From positions 837,501 to 901,500 of the forward strand of contig JAUPFP010000008.1 of assembly GCA_036925085.1 (NCBI GenBank): a stretch of 64,000 nt of DNA, read 5' to 3'. Below are positions 1 through 14,575 of the stretch, piece by piece (position 1 is the first letter of the stretch; every line of letters begins with the position of its first letter). A program made the translations under genes and the position numbers. The DNA comes from Brachycybe producta (Eukaryota > Arthropoda > Diplopoda > Playtdesmida > Andrognathidae). Below the pieces are notes generated by a model that saw only the letters and a list, made by a program, of their open reading frames with translations, was not told the origin of the DNA and did no database searches.

Positions 1-974
1 GACAATTACTTGCGGTTTTGCTATACATGTATAATACAGTATACTTTTTACATTTGTATATAATTAAATTTTCCTGCATATTTTGAGATTTATTTATATT
101 TCCATAAGATACATTTTTATTTGTATGCCTATAACAGTTTGGTGTTAATTATAATTATTACACCAATTAATGAATAAATCATTAATTCAAATTACATTTT
201 TTTTAACAAAAAATATTTTAATATTAAACTTTAATCTATTAAAAATATTACAAGAAGAGAAATAAATGTATTTAAAAAAATTTTGCAGTGAATTTTGCAG
301 TAAATTTGGCAGTTTTTCTGTTTAAAAATGGTGCCCAAACAGATAATTATGGCGGGAAAAACAATTAAAGGCATTAAAATATGATCCATTGTTATTTTTT
401 TTTTGGTAATAATTTTACATAGGCTTTGCGAATTGTGGCTACTAATAAAAGTTAGTTCTATTAGCCTAAATTGGCATGGTCGCAGTAAGTAATAAAAAAA
501 TTATGAGTCACATTAAATCGTCACTAGGCTGTAAGGATTCGTTCAAAGTGAGCCTGTGGATTGGCCAATTTAATAAAAGAGGCCATGTGATTAGTAGGCC
601 TTTTATGTCATACATCAGTCACATTATTTCAGAATAATAAAAAATGATAGGTCATATGTACAATTACATAGAAGAAGAAAGAAAAAAAACGAGAAAAAAC
701 TTTCTCTTTCAAAAGCGCTCTTTTATTCTTGCATCATTATATGGGACTGTGGTTCGCAACAGAATGCATAATATACTTGGAGAATATAAGCCTTTTCATA
801 TAAAAGATGTTTGAAATAATTAATTTAATGTCGGTTAGAAGATTTAGAGTCTTCATTTATTTTTAACCAACTGGATTACCTCTGAACTATTTATTATTTG
901 GCCTAAAGTGATCGAAATTGGAATTTGCATGTTATAAAATGTGTAATTTAGGTCTTTAATTCAACATTGCGCCT
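1..974. other. Upstream intergenic DNA / 5' flank of the adaptor gene
   Basis: AT-rich sequence with no ORF that has splice sites or recognisable protein similarity. It lies directly upstream of the first coding exon of the SAM/SH2 adaptor gene, so its 3' part probably holds that gene's promoter and 5' UTR. I see no convincing TATA box or repeat structure. Confidence 0.4.
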
Positions 975-3900
975 ATGGCTTTACCCGCGGTCAGTGTTGT
1001 CCGCAATTGGACAACTGTTGATGTCGAGGATTGGTTATATCAAGTATGTATGTTATATATTTATAATGAAATTAATTCTATGTTCAATCGAATGCGTCAA
1101 AAAGACAACATAATGTAACCCCATTATAAAACCTAAATTATAATTCTATAATATTATATTTTAATAATTTGAAAATCAACATTATGCATTCAAGACCTTA
1201 AACTAGGCTAACCCTACTCTAATAAAGAGGCCTAAATATGCACCAATTTTTTTTACTTGGCATTTTGTGTATGTCATTGTCAGACAAGGAAAAAGTCATC
1301 AAAATAAGAGAATAATCAAATATATCTTATAATATATAAATGAATATCTTTTATCTTCTTTTGGGACGAGACTTCGTAAAAGATAAACAAAAAAAAAGTT
1401 AGTCAATGAAATGAAATGAAGGTAAAATAAGTTGGTTTCACTTCATTTTAATAAAACATACAGTATATAAACAGGATATGATGGCGTTGCTTTTAATTTC
1501 AGTTGAAATTTCAATTCTGTTAGTTCTTTATTAATTACATACATGTACATAGAATCATACTGACAGAAATTGACTTAAAGACACACACATAAACAGACTT
1601 AAGTGAGCTTTAATTAAGAAAATGAAATAATTTCTAGGCACATGTTAATGGAACATAATAAGAGACCCAAAATGTGGTCATATAGTTTGGAAGGAATAGG
1701 GGGAAGAAAAAAACAATGTATTATTAATCACATGAACAAAATTCATGAAAATAGATTGGATAATTTCATTGATTGGCTCCCTGTTGATAAGTAGCCCCCA
1801 TATATAAATTTTCTAACACATCCTTAAACGAATTTAACAATTAGTTGCAAGCACTGATTCAAATGGACTACTTTATATGTTAAGGGGTTAAAAGGGCCCT
1901 CAGCATGTAGTCCTATTTATTATAAAATGTGAGCTCTTTTCTGTCAAGTGTCCAATCTACATAATTATAAATACCCCCCCCCCCCTCTCTTCCCTTATTT
2001 ATATTTCCTCCCACGCTTATAAGCCTTTTTTTAAAAAAAAAGATGGCACACAAAGTTTATCACTGTTTTCTGTGCAGCTGTTTTATTTTCTCCGTTCATT
2101 AATTAAGAATAACGAATATATATATATATATTTTTAATTACATTTCTGGTAGAAATTTCTAATATAAAAAGAGGATTTTAAATGTGAACAGTTTCAGTTT
2201 GTAGGGCATAAGTTTGGAATTCATTCACTTCCTCTTTCAAACAAATCAACAGAAACGAAATTCTAAGTAAATAATAAAAAAAGTCCATTCTTCTTCCGTT
2301 TATTTGTATGTTGTAAATGTGAAGGTTCTTTTTTTTTTGTATTTATTTTGTGTTTAATTCCAAATGCACATTTTTTTATTATCATTGAATAAAAAAAATT
2401 AAGCTGGTGTGAAACAAATAAACCAAGAGATTTTTTTAACGAAGATTTCCAAAATTTTTTAATTTTACTTTACAGGTTGTAAATGTAAATCTATGCGTTT
2501 GTATTAAAAAGGAAAAATTAAAAATACATTATGCCGATTGTGCTTTAAATGTGTTATTGTGTGATTTCAGTTTTAATACAAATGTATAGCATATTTTGAA
2601 AAATAAAAGTTATTTTTTATCAGAATTTTAAAAAGTGTGGGGTTTCTTTAATTTTTTAGGTGAATCTTGAACAATGTGTGGACGCATTTCGAAAGCGAAA
2701 AATAGACGGAACGACATTTCTGGTGAGTTACAAAAATAGAAGCGCTTCAGCAAGAGAATTTAAAATAATCTACATCTTATAAAAGCCATAATGCATAAAT
2801 TATTAAAATTAAAAAAAGAACTTGATTAAAATGAAAGAAAATATAGAATATATTCAGTAATGAATTAATTATTTCTAAAGTTAAAATTAAAATTCTTAAT
2901 TAAATTTTTTATGATGGATGCGTCTAATTATTTTTTTTAAAAGTTTGACTACTTTATAAAAAAAAAAATTAGAGGCATCCATCATAAGAATTTTTAGTTT
3001 TAATTAAGAATTTTAATTTTAATTTTAGAAATAATTTAATTCATTAGTGATTAACACTGATTATATATTTTCTTTCATTTTGATCGAGCCCATTTATTTT
3101 TAAACTCTGGATATTCTGTTTATAAGGAGCAGAATTTTTAAAAAAAATTAAACTGCTTTATAAACTAGAATGGTAGCTCAATTACAATATTTGCATGCTG
3201 AAATATTTTAAAATAAGGTTTTTATGTGAGTTTGAAAATAAACCCCATAAATTAAATATATTTATATTCTCTTTTTGATAGTCATGATTACGGTTTTTGA
3301 CTCCAATTATATATATATTTAGTACAGGCTTTAAAAATGACTCAAAAAGAGTCTAAAAGTTAGCGATTTGTTAAAAAAATCTTATCCTTCTCAAGTGTGA
3401 CTATTTTATGTATTTGTGACTAATTGAAGTCAAGAATTATAATCAGCATATGCATATGACTATCAAGGTATGATCCAAAACTGAAACTTTTTATTATTTA
3501 TCACTAAAAAGTTTATTTTGTGTTGTGCACTTCTGAAACACATAATAACCAGAGATTTAGAAAATCAGTTGTTTATAAAAAAATTATTAAATAAATTCTA
3601 TTAATAATATAATTTATTCTATTACATTTAAGGCACTGACTGATGAAAGTTTTCTTTCATGGGCAGGAGAACTCAAGATAAGTCAACGAAAGTAAGTAAA
3701 TAGATTTCAATTCTATAAAATCCTATCAGACTTTGACGTTTCGCCTCGGCCCAAATATCTTTCATCTTTTTGACTATTATTAAAATCACCAAAGAAAATT
3801 ATTTATAAATAAGAAATATTTTTCAAAAAAAGTTATGGAAATTTATTAACCCATCACTATTCTGATGCATCATAATAATTATAGTTTCAGTGTATTGGGA

Positions 3901-6900
3901 TGATGAGCAAAGGGCCAGCGCACTGGCGCCTAAAAGGACCGGCACAGGCGGCCTTTGCTGCCCGTTATACAGTATATAAAAAAAAGTGAAATAAATTCTA
4001 TGCGAACACATGTGGACTGTTTGCAATGTCATACTACACCCATGAGAACATGGTGAATTTGGTTGATCTTTTAGTAGTAGACAGTGGATGGGAATGAAAA
4101 CTAAATGAATTACATGTTTGAAGTGTTATAAAAAAAAATTAATCAAATTTTTAAACCAGTGTTTTTAATTTAGAAAAAAATATAATAAATTCAGTTAAGA
4201 ATTTTGTCTAGGACATTCATCTTTCTGCTCCGTTGAGGATCTTTCTCTCTTTTTCTATCTAGAAATTTAATTGAAACTTCCCAAATGATCCTGATCACAC
4301 ACCAAAAAAAACCAGAACAGGACGAGGCTTTGATCAAAAATTCACTGTCAGATATTTTTTTTTTCATCCTCTGAGATCGTCCTATTGGTTTTAAGTTAGT
4401 TAATTTGACGGGACATCAACCAAGCGGTCTGAATCGAACCCCATGAAAACAGTTTTTTGTTTGTGTGCTTTTTTTTTTAAATAAAACTACAACAGATACT
4501 GAAAAGTTTCATGAGGCATCACTTCCGCATTGATTTTTTGTACCTTTGTAGGTTACATTATTGATGCAATAAAACTAAAACAATGCATTGCAATGGTCAA
4601 AATATTTAGGAGTGAAAGCAATGTGACAGTGACATAAACAAGTTGGACATTGAGGATCTGATTTAGAGTTACAGATCCATAATTACTTTCCTTTAAAGAA
4701 GGATTTTTATTTCTTTATTGGAGCATGTTTATTTTTGTTTTCTCTTGTTTAACCCAGTTACAAATGTGTACTCATTCAAATATTATTCTGCTTCAGAGAT
4801 GGTCACAATTGGAATATTCTACCACACAGAACCTACTTCAAATTGTAACAAAAAAAAACCATAACATGATAGTAAATTATTACATGTCACAAATAAAAAC
4901 ACATACATAAACGTGGGATTATCACACCCACGCGCAGGGCGTAAAAATACGTGAACACATCAGTTCTCAATCAATACACAATTAAATATAACTATATTTT
5001 GTTAAGAGGAAAAAATTTAGAGGTCAATATTTAGGTAAACGAATATGAAGGTTTTGAACAAATCGGGTTTAGTAAATTGCCTGAATATTATTATTACAAA
5101 TGCCCGAAGAATGTGTGTGGATGGTTAGGAAGAAGAAGGATGTTTTGTGTAGGAGGGAGGCAACCAAGTGGAGGCAACACACTGGTTTTCCTGACACACC
5201 AAGAAATCATTCAAATAGGTGCAATGTCCAGGCAGTGTGTGTGTGTGTGAAGTACTAGTGGTGCCATGGCACCACCACTAAATGAATCCCATCAACGAGT
5301 TATATTCATGCATAAATATTTAGAGATGATTAAAACATAATATTTGTACAGAATTTTGTATAACAGTAATATGGCAACATCACTGTCTGTTTATAAACTA
5401 TTTATCAGGATGTTTTGCAATATTTGTCAGCATCCTTTTTCAAAGAATTGTGTTTCCTCGTCAAAATAGACCCTTTTTGTTGGTCTCTTCTGGGGTAAAC
5501 TTATAAAGATGTTGGCCATGTGACCCACACTCAAGGAAAAAAATAAGAGAATGAATGGCAAAACAATAAAAGCCACACACTCCCTCTGTAGGTAGAGAGT
5601 TTGAGGTGGGGTGAACAAATAATTTACATTGAGATACATTCATTAATGAACCAATTTCAGTTGTATAGAAATTCTTTTTTTTTTTTTAAAGAAAATACAA
5701 AAACTAAAATAGAACTCATTTTAAAGACAAAAACATTCTGAAAAAGTTTTTCAAAATACAAAGAAATACTTCTTTGATAAATTATATTACACCTACTGTT
5801 CTAAGAATTTCATTTGATGAATTGTAAAATTGAACTTTAAAAATTCTAAAAAGAAAAAAAAAATCTTTGTTTGCTAAAATTTAGATCTAAATATGATTAA
5901 TTTATCAGATGTTTTATTTTGGTAAAATAATAACAAAAAAAAATTGTTAGATAATGTTAATTTTGGATTTGCTTGAGAAGAGTTAAGTAATTTCAATATT
6001 GTAAATGATCAGTTCAACTATTTCAAATGTCAAGATTGTCTATCAAGCGAATAACTTTAAAGAGAAGACAAAAAAATAGGTTGTGGTTTGGATAAATTTC
6101 GAACAGAATAACACTCAAATGGAATGTAATGAATGGATCACTTGGTAACTGAAACATCCACACACAAAAAAACTGTATTTAAAAATAAAATTTATGAATA
6201 TATATAAAATGATATAGTCAAAAGATGATATTGATATGTATCATACGAATATGAAATTTTAAAATATTTAAATGTAAAAATATTTTAATGTATGAAAAGT
6301 TTGACAACTTTTCAACAACTGACTTACGAATAACTTAAATTTGCAGAGTAAACGGTGGCACATTAATTATTTCTGCTATTGAAATTGTTGTTAAAAGATT
6401 TTTTTTCGTCATAAAAAAGTAAGACAACGAGAAATTAAATTTGCCAAATTAAAATAGTTTTTTTTTCTCCTTTCACTGTATATTGAAATATGCGTACAAA
6501 AAAATGAGAGGCGTGAACTTATTTATTTCCTTCAGGCTGTCCTACCTTACAATTTAATGTTTTTTTTATTTTAGGAAAAAAATTTCTTGTGTTATATCTT
6601 ATTTTTTCACATGGACACGAATATGTCGTAGGCCTAAATACAAGGATATCACAAAAAAAAACACTAAAAAGACAGGTCTACATTTTGAGGGCAAGTGACC
6701 TAAATCGAAAATAAAGATAAGCATCTATAGCAGGAGTGGGTTTTTTTAAAAAAAAAACTTCAAGTCAATTCCAAAAAAAAAAAAAATCATAAAATTTCAT
6801 TTCTCCAAACTTGTCATCTTCTATGGGTTATTAACTTACTATTGGAAATTCTCAAATATGACATTAAGCGGGGTAGAGACTCTATAGAGACGGTGAATTC

Positions 6901-9900
6901 TGACTTGTCTATCCTTTGATTTCCTTTTGTCTTTTTTTTTGCCTTTCTTAACTACCTCTTAATAATTCATTTTCCCATCATTGCAAACCATTACGATTTG
7001 AACAAATGTGTATGTTTCCATGCTCAGGATTGACCAGCCAGAATTGACCATGTGTACTCAGCTTTAGAAACATTAAATTCTAGAAAGATTGATTTACTGG
7101 ACGTCAAAATTAAACCCATATTATGATATTTGTACAATTATAATGATATGTAGATAATCAAGACTGTCTACAATTTAAAATGGACCTGGAAAATCGAATA
7201 TTGCATGTAAATTGTCATTGTTCACACCTGATGAATCCTTTGAAGGAACAATGTACTTGCAATTGTAGACTTCAAAATTTGTACATTTGCTTTAATTTTA
7301 ATTATAATTATTATCTCTGGTTAGAAGTGCTAAAACTATTGTGCAATCTTAACAAGTAATCGGTTTTTGTGCCATGAAATTTCTAAAATAGTAAAATGCA
7401 ATGTAGACAGAAATGAAGACAGTGAGGGGTGTAGGTATAGGAGGGAGTATCTTTTAAAATTAAACATCACCCTGCAACAATATGTATTACATAATGCATT
7501 CCAGGTACTTGATGATGCAGATTCTCTTTAAAGTCTGAAGACATATACATTTCATCTTTTATGTACAAGTACAGTATATACAATGTACATTATATAAAAT
7601 TGTGCATATGGTAGATGGCAAAACACAATCCTATTAAGTGTATTATACTGCAATTGTTGTTTGCTTTCTATACACTGACACACAAAGATGAATCTCTTAA
7701 GAAAGAGAGGTGCTAGGGGTGGTAAGGGAAGGTGGTGGTGGTAGTGGTGTGGGTAAGGAGGAGGGGTGAGGTGAAATTTTGAACTGAAACCAGTTTTGGC
7801 GGTTTGCTTTTGTACATACTTAACAGCAACATGCAACAAGCAGGTGGTGGTGGTGGTGATGGTGATGACGTTTACCTGGCCAGGTAACAAATAAGAGAGT
7901 TTGGTTCCATTCTCCAGTGAGCTGAGTCAGTCTTCGTAAAATAAAAAAAAATTATATTCTCTTTTCTTCTTCTGTTCAACAGTTCAACTAAAAAGAGAGA
8001 GGCTTAGCCGCTTAGTTCAGTTTTGTCTTGAAAGTGGTCGGTTATTGGGTTAGGTTAGTCGGATTTTCTCGATGCTGCTAAAAATACAACATATGAAATG
8101 TCGGTAAAAAACGGTGTGTAAAACCAGCATAAGTAATTTTCGTTAACAACTCAGCTACATTGGAATATAAATATTTGATGTATTTTTATATCTATGGGTC
8201 AACAGCATTGAAGAAGAGCTTTTCTAGATCCGTATATTTTACATCATGAAAATATAGTTAAGTTTCTTTTTGCTTCAATCTTTTTTTTTATTATTTCTTC
8301 GAAACACTGTGGAAAGTTTACTTTTGAGATATAAATAAGAAGAAAACTGCGAAGGTGAACTTGTTTTCGCGTCAGTGTCTGTCTATCTGTGTTTGTGAAC
8401 AGTTTTTTTTTCTCTTCTGAAATTTCTTGTTCGTTTGTTTCAATCATACATACAAGAATCAAAATTAGGCTAGGCTAGAATTGCAAATCCAAAGTGAAAT
8501 ATTTTTGATCAGAAATGAAATTTACTTTAAAATGTTTAAAATTATAGAAGTATGATAGTTTTTATTTCATGGATATACTCTGTATATATCGACATTTAGT
8601 GAATATGGCAAAGGAAAAATCGTGTAGTTTGTGATTATCAACACAAACATAAAAGGAGAAGTGAAGAATATCTCTCTCTCTTTATATATATATAATAAGA
8701 AGTTTGCCATTTTTTGGCGCGTAAAAGTTCTCCCATTTCCAGTTGGAAAGGAAATGAAAACAAGAAGCAACAGGAATACAAGAGAAGCCAAAAAGGAATC
8801 ATCAAGAAAGAAACTCGTTCCAAGTTTCACCACTGCAAGAAAAAAAAAACGACATTCCGATTTATAGAAATCTTTTCAATTGAATAACAATAATAATATT
8901 AATAATAATACTGTCCAAAGAAAAACCTCAAAATCTGGCTCTTTTATGTTAACTTAAAGGAGAGTTTTCTTAAAACTTCTAAAAGAAGAAAGAGATCAAA
9001 TCAAGTACAAGTGGATACTCATTTCCATATAAATGACAAAAACGACTCAAACGCCCAACGACAATGCCTTTTAGAAATGAAAAGAACGAGAAAAAAAAAA
9101 GTAATTATTAAATGACGGCAACTGTTTCGATTTTTAATCTAGAACAAATTAAAATCTTTTAAGAGAGAATTTTTTTTTTTCAAAATAAAAAAAAATTACA
9201 AGCAGTTTTCATGTGAAACGGAAAACTTATTTAGAACAAAATTATTAAAGAGAAAAGAAAAGAGAAAGAAAGAACAGAGAGAAACAAGAACCGAAATCTA
9301 TTTCGAGATGAATCCATTTTCCATGTTTTAAACGAAGTGCTTGAAAATCCTGTCATCAAGAAACTTGAGGATTTTTTTTAAACAACAAAAACAAGGCCAC
9401 AAATGCTGAAAAGATGAAGTGAGTAAAAATCGTGTTTAGAAAATATTATGCAAATGAGCACTATCTAATAAAAAGTGTGCGTCAAACTAACTTCATTAGA
9501 AGAAGAGGTCATTTATGTTGCGTGTTTATACTTTACGGCAAAGAACTTCGTTAACAACAGCAAAAATTACCAACAACAACAATCAGCTGTGATCAAATAA
9601 ACAAACTTACGTTTTACAAACCCTCAAATCGAAACTCCTTGTTTAGTTTTTACTGGAAATACTTTGGCAGTGTCCACTCCAATCCAGTCTCCATTGGAAA
9701 TACTTGTACTTTTAAAACTCCTTCACGTGTCTTTGAAGTGTCCATTACCTTGGGACCAATTCTTTACCTGAAAATACTCAGTAGTGTTCATCTAGTGTCA
9801 TGAGGTCCTTGTTATTGATACCATGCCTTCAACAGATATCATCGGTAACGGTTTTTGTAAAGCTTTTACATCTTCCAAAGACATCTGTTCCGAGACAGTG

Positions 9901-12900
9901 AACACCGCCACCACGACTACGACCACGACCACTAGCCACCAACGTACCTCAAAGAAAATTTCACAACGTCATCGAATGGCCATTATGGATATCGGCCGAA
10001 ATGGTATTGAAATGGGCAGAATACTGAAAAGGTACAAACAGAAATTTCTTTTTTTTTTATGAAATTAAGATATCTCCTTCCAGTATGAAATGCTTTCCAG
10101 TAAAACTGACAGGTTGTAAATTTTCAAAATGAGATGGGTCAAGGTGAATTGGACTTTTAATTCAAATTCTAGTTTACCTTTTAATTAAAGTTAATATACA
10201 TATAATTTTTTTTTTTTTGTGTATGAAATACAACAACAGCAATTAACAAGAAATCCAAATTGATTTTCAAACGCCACACATTTGATATTTAATCATTTAG
10301 AAGAAATCCTTCAGAATTGCAAGGTTTTTAGATTAACAACAACAACAAAAATTAAATACATATCCGGAGGTTTTTTTTTTTTCTTCTTCTTCTCCACATG
10401 TCAAAATCATTAGAGCCAATTGACATTTTGTGCGTTTAGAACAAGGACACTTAATAATGTTTGTACTTTTTAATGTGTTAAAACATTATAAACAAAACAC
10501 ACGTCCGAAACCACCTTAATAATAATTATTAATTATCAAGTTATCTAGCTTTCCGAGTGACATTCACACAATTCAGTCACCTGAATCGGAATCAATTTTA
10601 AATATTAGCATTTTTTTTTTCTTCCTTCAAAGTGCTATTTTTTAATATAGAAATTAACCCAAATCATAAGTGTTGATCACTGATGATGACTTTGATGAGA
10701 AAAATCATAAAGTGTGCAGAAGAGCAATTCATTCCATTATTCACTGCCACAAAACAATATATTCTTTTCTGATCATCAGGTGTGGTGGTGGCATTTGGAG
10801 CACACCTTATCATCAATATAGAACCACTTTTTTTTAAAAAAAAATTAAATATTCACGAAACAATGGGTCGATTACATGTTTGTCCTCATTTTAATCTTGA
10901 ATATCCGTTCAACGAACGTGAAGAGAAAAAAAACAAGATGCAACTTTTGCAAAACTGATATTTTTTTCAAATATATTTCTTCTCCCTCTTATTTCTATGA
11001 TAATAATCGATTTAAACCAATTACCGCTTAAGGTTGTATTCTTAAGGTCATTATTAATAATTTTTAAGTCAAAGCTAATGCTAAACTCATCAACTTTTAC
11101 ATAAAACCAACAACATATCAAAAGTTCATGAATTTCATACTATTTTTGACTTACAAGTGTTATCATTGCTCCGCTTAATTGATTTGTAAGTTAAAGCTAG
11201 TGCTAAACTCATCAACTTTTACATCAACTACCGGTACCTATCAAAAAGTTCATGAATTTCGTACAATCTTTAAATTATCAAGCATTAAGAACACAACCCC
11301 TTAATGATTGGTATTGGTAAGTAAAAGTTAGTGCTAAACTCATCCACTTTTACATGAATTTCATCTTATCTTTGACTTTGATGTGTTAGCAATCATTAAG
11401 AATACAACTCTTAATTGATTTGTAAGTTAAAGCTAGTGCTAAACTCATCAATCTTGACATCAACTACCGGTACCGATCAAAAAGTTCAGCAAATGTTAGT
11501 GCTAAACTCGCCAACTTTTACATGAAACTTTCTATAAACGTTGATTATTTTAGCACTAGCTTTGATTTAGAAATTATTAAGATTATACGATTGTTAAGGT
11601 CTTCTAGACTTGTCTCGTTTTGTGTGTATTTCTGTATTTTCAACGTATTTTACAATGCCATTAACCGTTATGTTTGTTAGCAAAAAAAAAAAACATAATT
11701 TTACATTGATGATAAAACTCCCTAAAGTAAAATTGCATAGAAACTGGTTATTATTATCATTATTTTATAGTAGTGTGATAAAACTTTTATTAGTTTGTGT
11801 TCCATTTCGTCAGTCTGAGTAACCGCAAAGGAGTACTATTTTTACTTATTATATTTATAAAAGTACATAACTGTCGTTCTCTACTTGATTTTGTTCTTTT
11901 TAGATCATGTGCCACTTTTTTTTGCACACATTTCGACTTAACATAACCGAATTATAGCTTCTTAAATGTTTGAATATATTCAAACAATAATACAGTACAC
12001 CATGTATTACAGGTATGAACAGTCAATATATTATGGTAAATGAAAGTTAAAATATTCATTTAAAAGTGTTTTGTAAGTATAGTCTGTAAATTAGTCATAA
12101 TATTATGTGCTTCAGGTAGAGAATTTTCATTTTTACATAATATAAATTAGTTATTAAACTTTAGTTATTACTAGGGTTCGGATTTTGATACAATATCAAT
12201 CGGAATGTTTTTCAATTTGTGGCCCAAGTGCCAATCATGAAGGAATCAATCATCATCATTATTAGAGCAAACTGCAAATATGCTTTTTTCTTGTCTGGTT
12301 TACTATATCAGTTGTCAACTAGAGTTCTAGTCTCTAACCATTTTTTTTTAATTAGAAAGAACAAGTGTTTTTTTTTTATCTAAACGAGATTGTTACTTCA
12401 CAATTGGCACTTGGGCCACAGGTTGAGAAACATTCCGGTTGATATTGCATCAAAATCCGAGCCCTAGTTATTACTTTTATTTTATCAGACATTCAAAACT
12501 GGGTTCATTTAGTATTTTTATGGTATTTTACTTTTTATAAAACCCTTTTTTTCTCCTTTAGTGTTTTTTCAAAAGTTATTCCGTGTTTTTTTTTTTAATA
12601 AAACGACTTATAGCAGTTTATAATTGAATGAATGATAAGAAAAGTGCTAAATGGTGTACAAATTGTCATTCGAAGTTGTAAATTCTCTAAATGAATTATT
12701 CCACCTTACATTAGGTTGTTCCCTTTTTTCATTATTATTATTTTAACATTCAGACTTCATGTAAAAAAAATAAAGATTAGCAAAGCATAATTATTGTTTC
12801 TTCTTGCACTTTCCAAAGTTTCCATTGTTAAAATGTGCTAATTGTTGTGGCAGTAATAAGCTGAATAAGGTATTTTTCTATAAGTAGCTCTCTCTCTCCA

Positions 12901-14112
12901 TCTACCACAGTGAGAATAATAGTAAGTGTCAAGAGAATAAAATAAAAAAAGGTATCATCATTAAGGCAAGGCAAAAGCATATTTCACATAAAAAGCATAA
13001 TTTGATTTATGACCCCTATTTGCTATGTGTAAAGTATTCTACAGTATAGACTGATGAAAAATACATTGTTTGGGCCAGATATCCAAAGCATAAAAAGAAT
13101 AAAAATCATAATTTTTTAAAATAAGCATAAAAAGCATAATTGTAAGAGAAAAGCATAAAGTAGAGCATAATTTTAAATAAAAAGCTGAAAATTCAGCATA
13201 ATTTGTCAAGAATTAAGGTTTCCTTTATTTCAAAAATTGAAACTTGATTTTTTGCTTACCTAATTTATATTCCTATATCCTATGAGGCTATGACTTTTCT
13301 GTCACCTCTAGTTCTAAAAGGGGTTATGTCACATGACCTATATAGGGGCCATTATTCTGCACATGGTGTAATGTACTAATGTTAAGTTATAAAGAAATTC
13401 AGATCCTGTTGCCATTTTCATCAAGCTAGTTAAATTTTCAGACTCATTCTGATCATTTCAAAATTTGAAAAGAGAAAGTAAATGCAGCTTTGAGTGTTAC
13501 AGTTTCCAAAAAAACAGTTTTAAATCAGAAAATGGAAAACTTTGGTGTGGATATTGTTCACATTTGGTTGACTATGAAAAAAAATCTGTAGTAGCTTTAC
13601 ATGTAAAAAGTTTTAAGCATAGCAGAGCAAAATCCAATGAAAAAGGTTTAGAACAAGTAACTATTTTTCAGACTGAAGAGAGAAAATCAAATTCAGAAAA
13701 GTACTTGGATTAGCATAGCATGGCCAATGCATTTGTATCATGTGGCATTCCACTGCATGATTAAAATGATTAATAAAAGTGTTGACTAATTGTGTTAAAA
13801 GTTGTGTTTAGACTATTTTTTTTAGAAAAGCATAAAAAGCATAATTTTTAAAACCTAAAAGAATAATATCTGAATGAAAAAAGCATAATATGCCTTGCCT
13901 TAATCATCATCATCATCATCATCCATTGTTAAGAAAGTTAACTTCTGTCTTTAAAAAAAAGTAGATTCCATTGAAAAAAAAGCACCTGTCTTAGCTAAGT
14001 AACAAAATATTCAGATATGCCTAACAACATTTATGTGTGATTTCAAACTTTGAATGATGATATTACGAAAAATTTCTATCTAGAGAAAGGACATTTTATT
14101 GTTGAACATCAC

Positions 14113-14172
<60 letters not shown>

Positions 14173-14441
14173 CATCAACATTATTAATAGTATTATTATT
14201 ATTATTAGTAGTAGTAGTAGTAGTAGTAATAGTAGTACAAGTAGTAGATTATTATTAGTATTAGTATTATCATTATTATTATTATTATTATTAATATTAT
14301 TATTATTATTATCATTATTATTAATATTAGTAGTAGTAGTAGTAGTAGTAGTATTCTTCTTCTTCTTATTATTATTATTATCATCATCATTATTATTAGT
14401 ATTAGTATTATCATTATTATTATTATTATTATTATTATTAA

Positions 14442-14487
<46 letters not shown>

Positions 14488-14498
14488 ATTATTATTAA

Positions 14499-14575
<77 letters not shown>

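Noticed and set aside
4290-4445. A tRNA B-box-like sequence on the minus strand (GGTTCGATTC near 4430), suggesting a tRNA or SINE
   Set aside because: No A-box at the right distance and no cloverleaf can be drawn.
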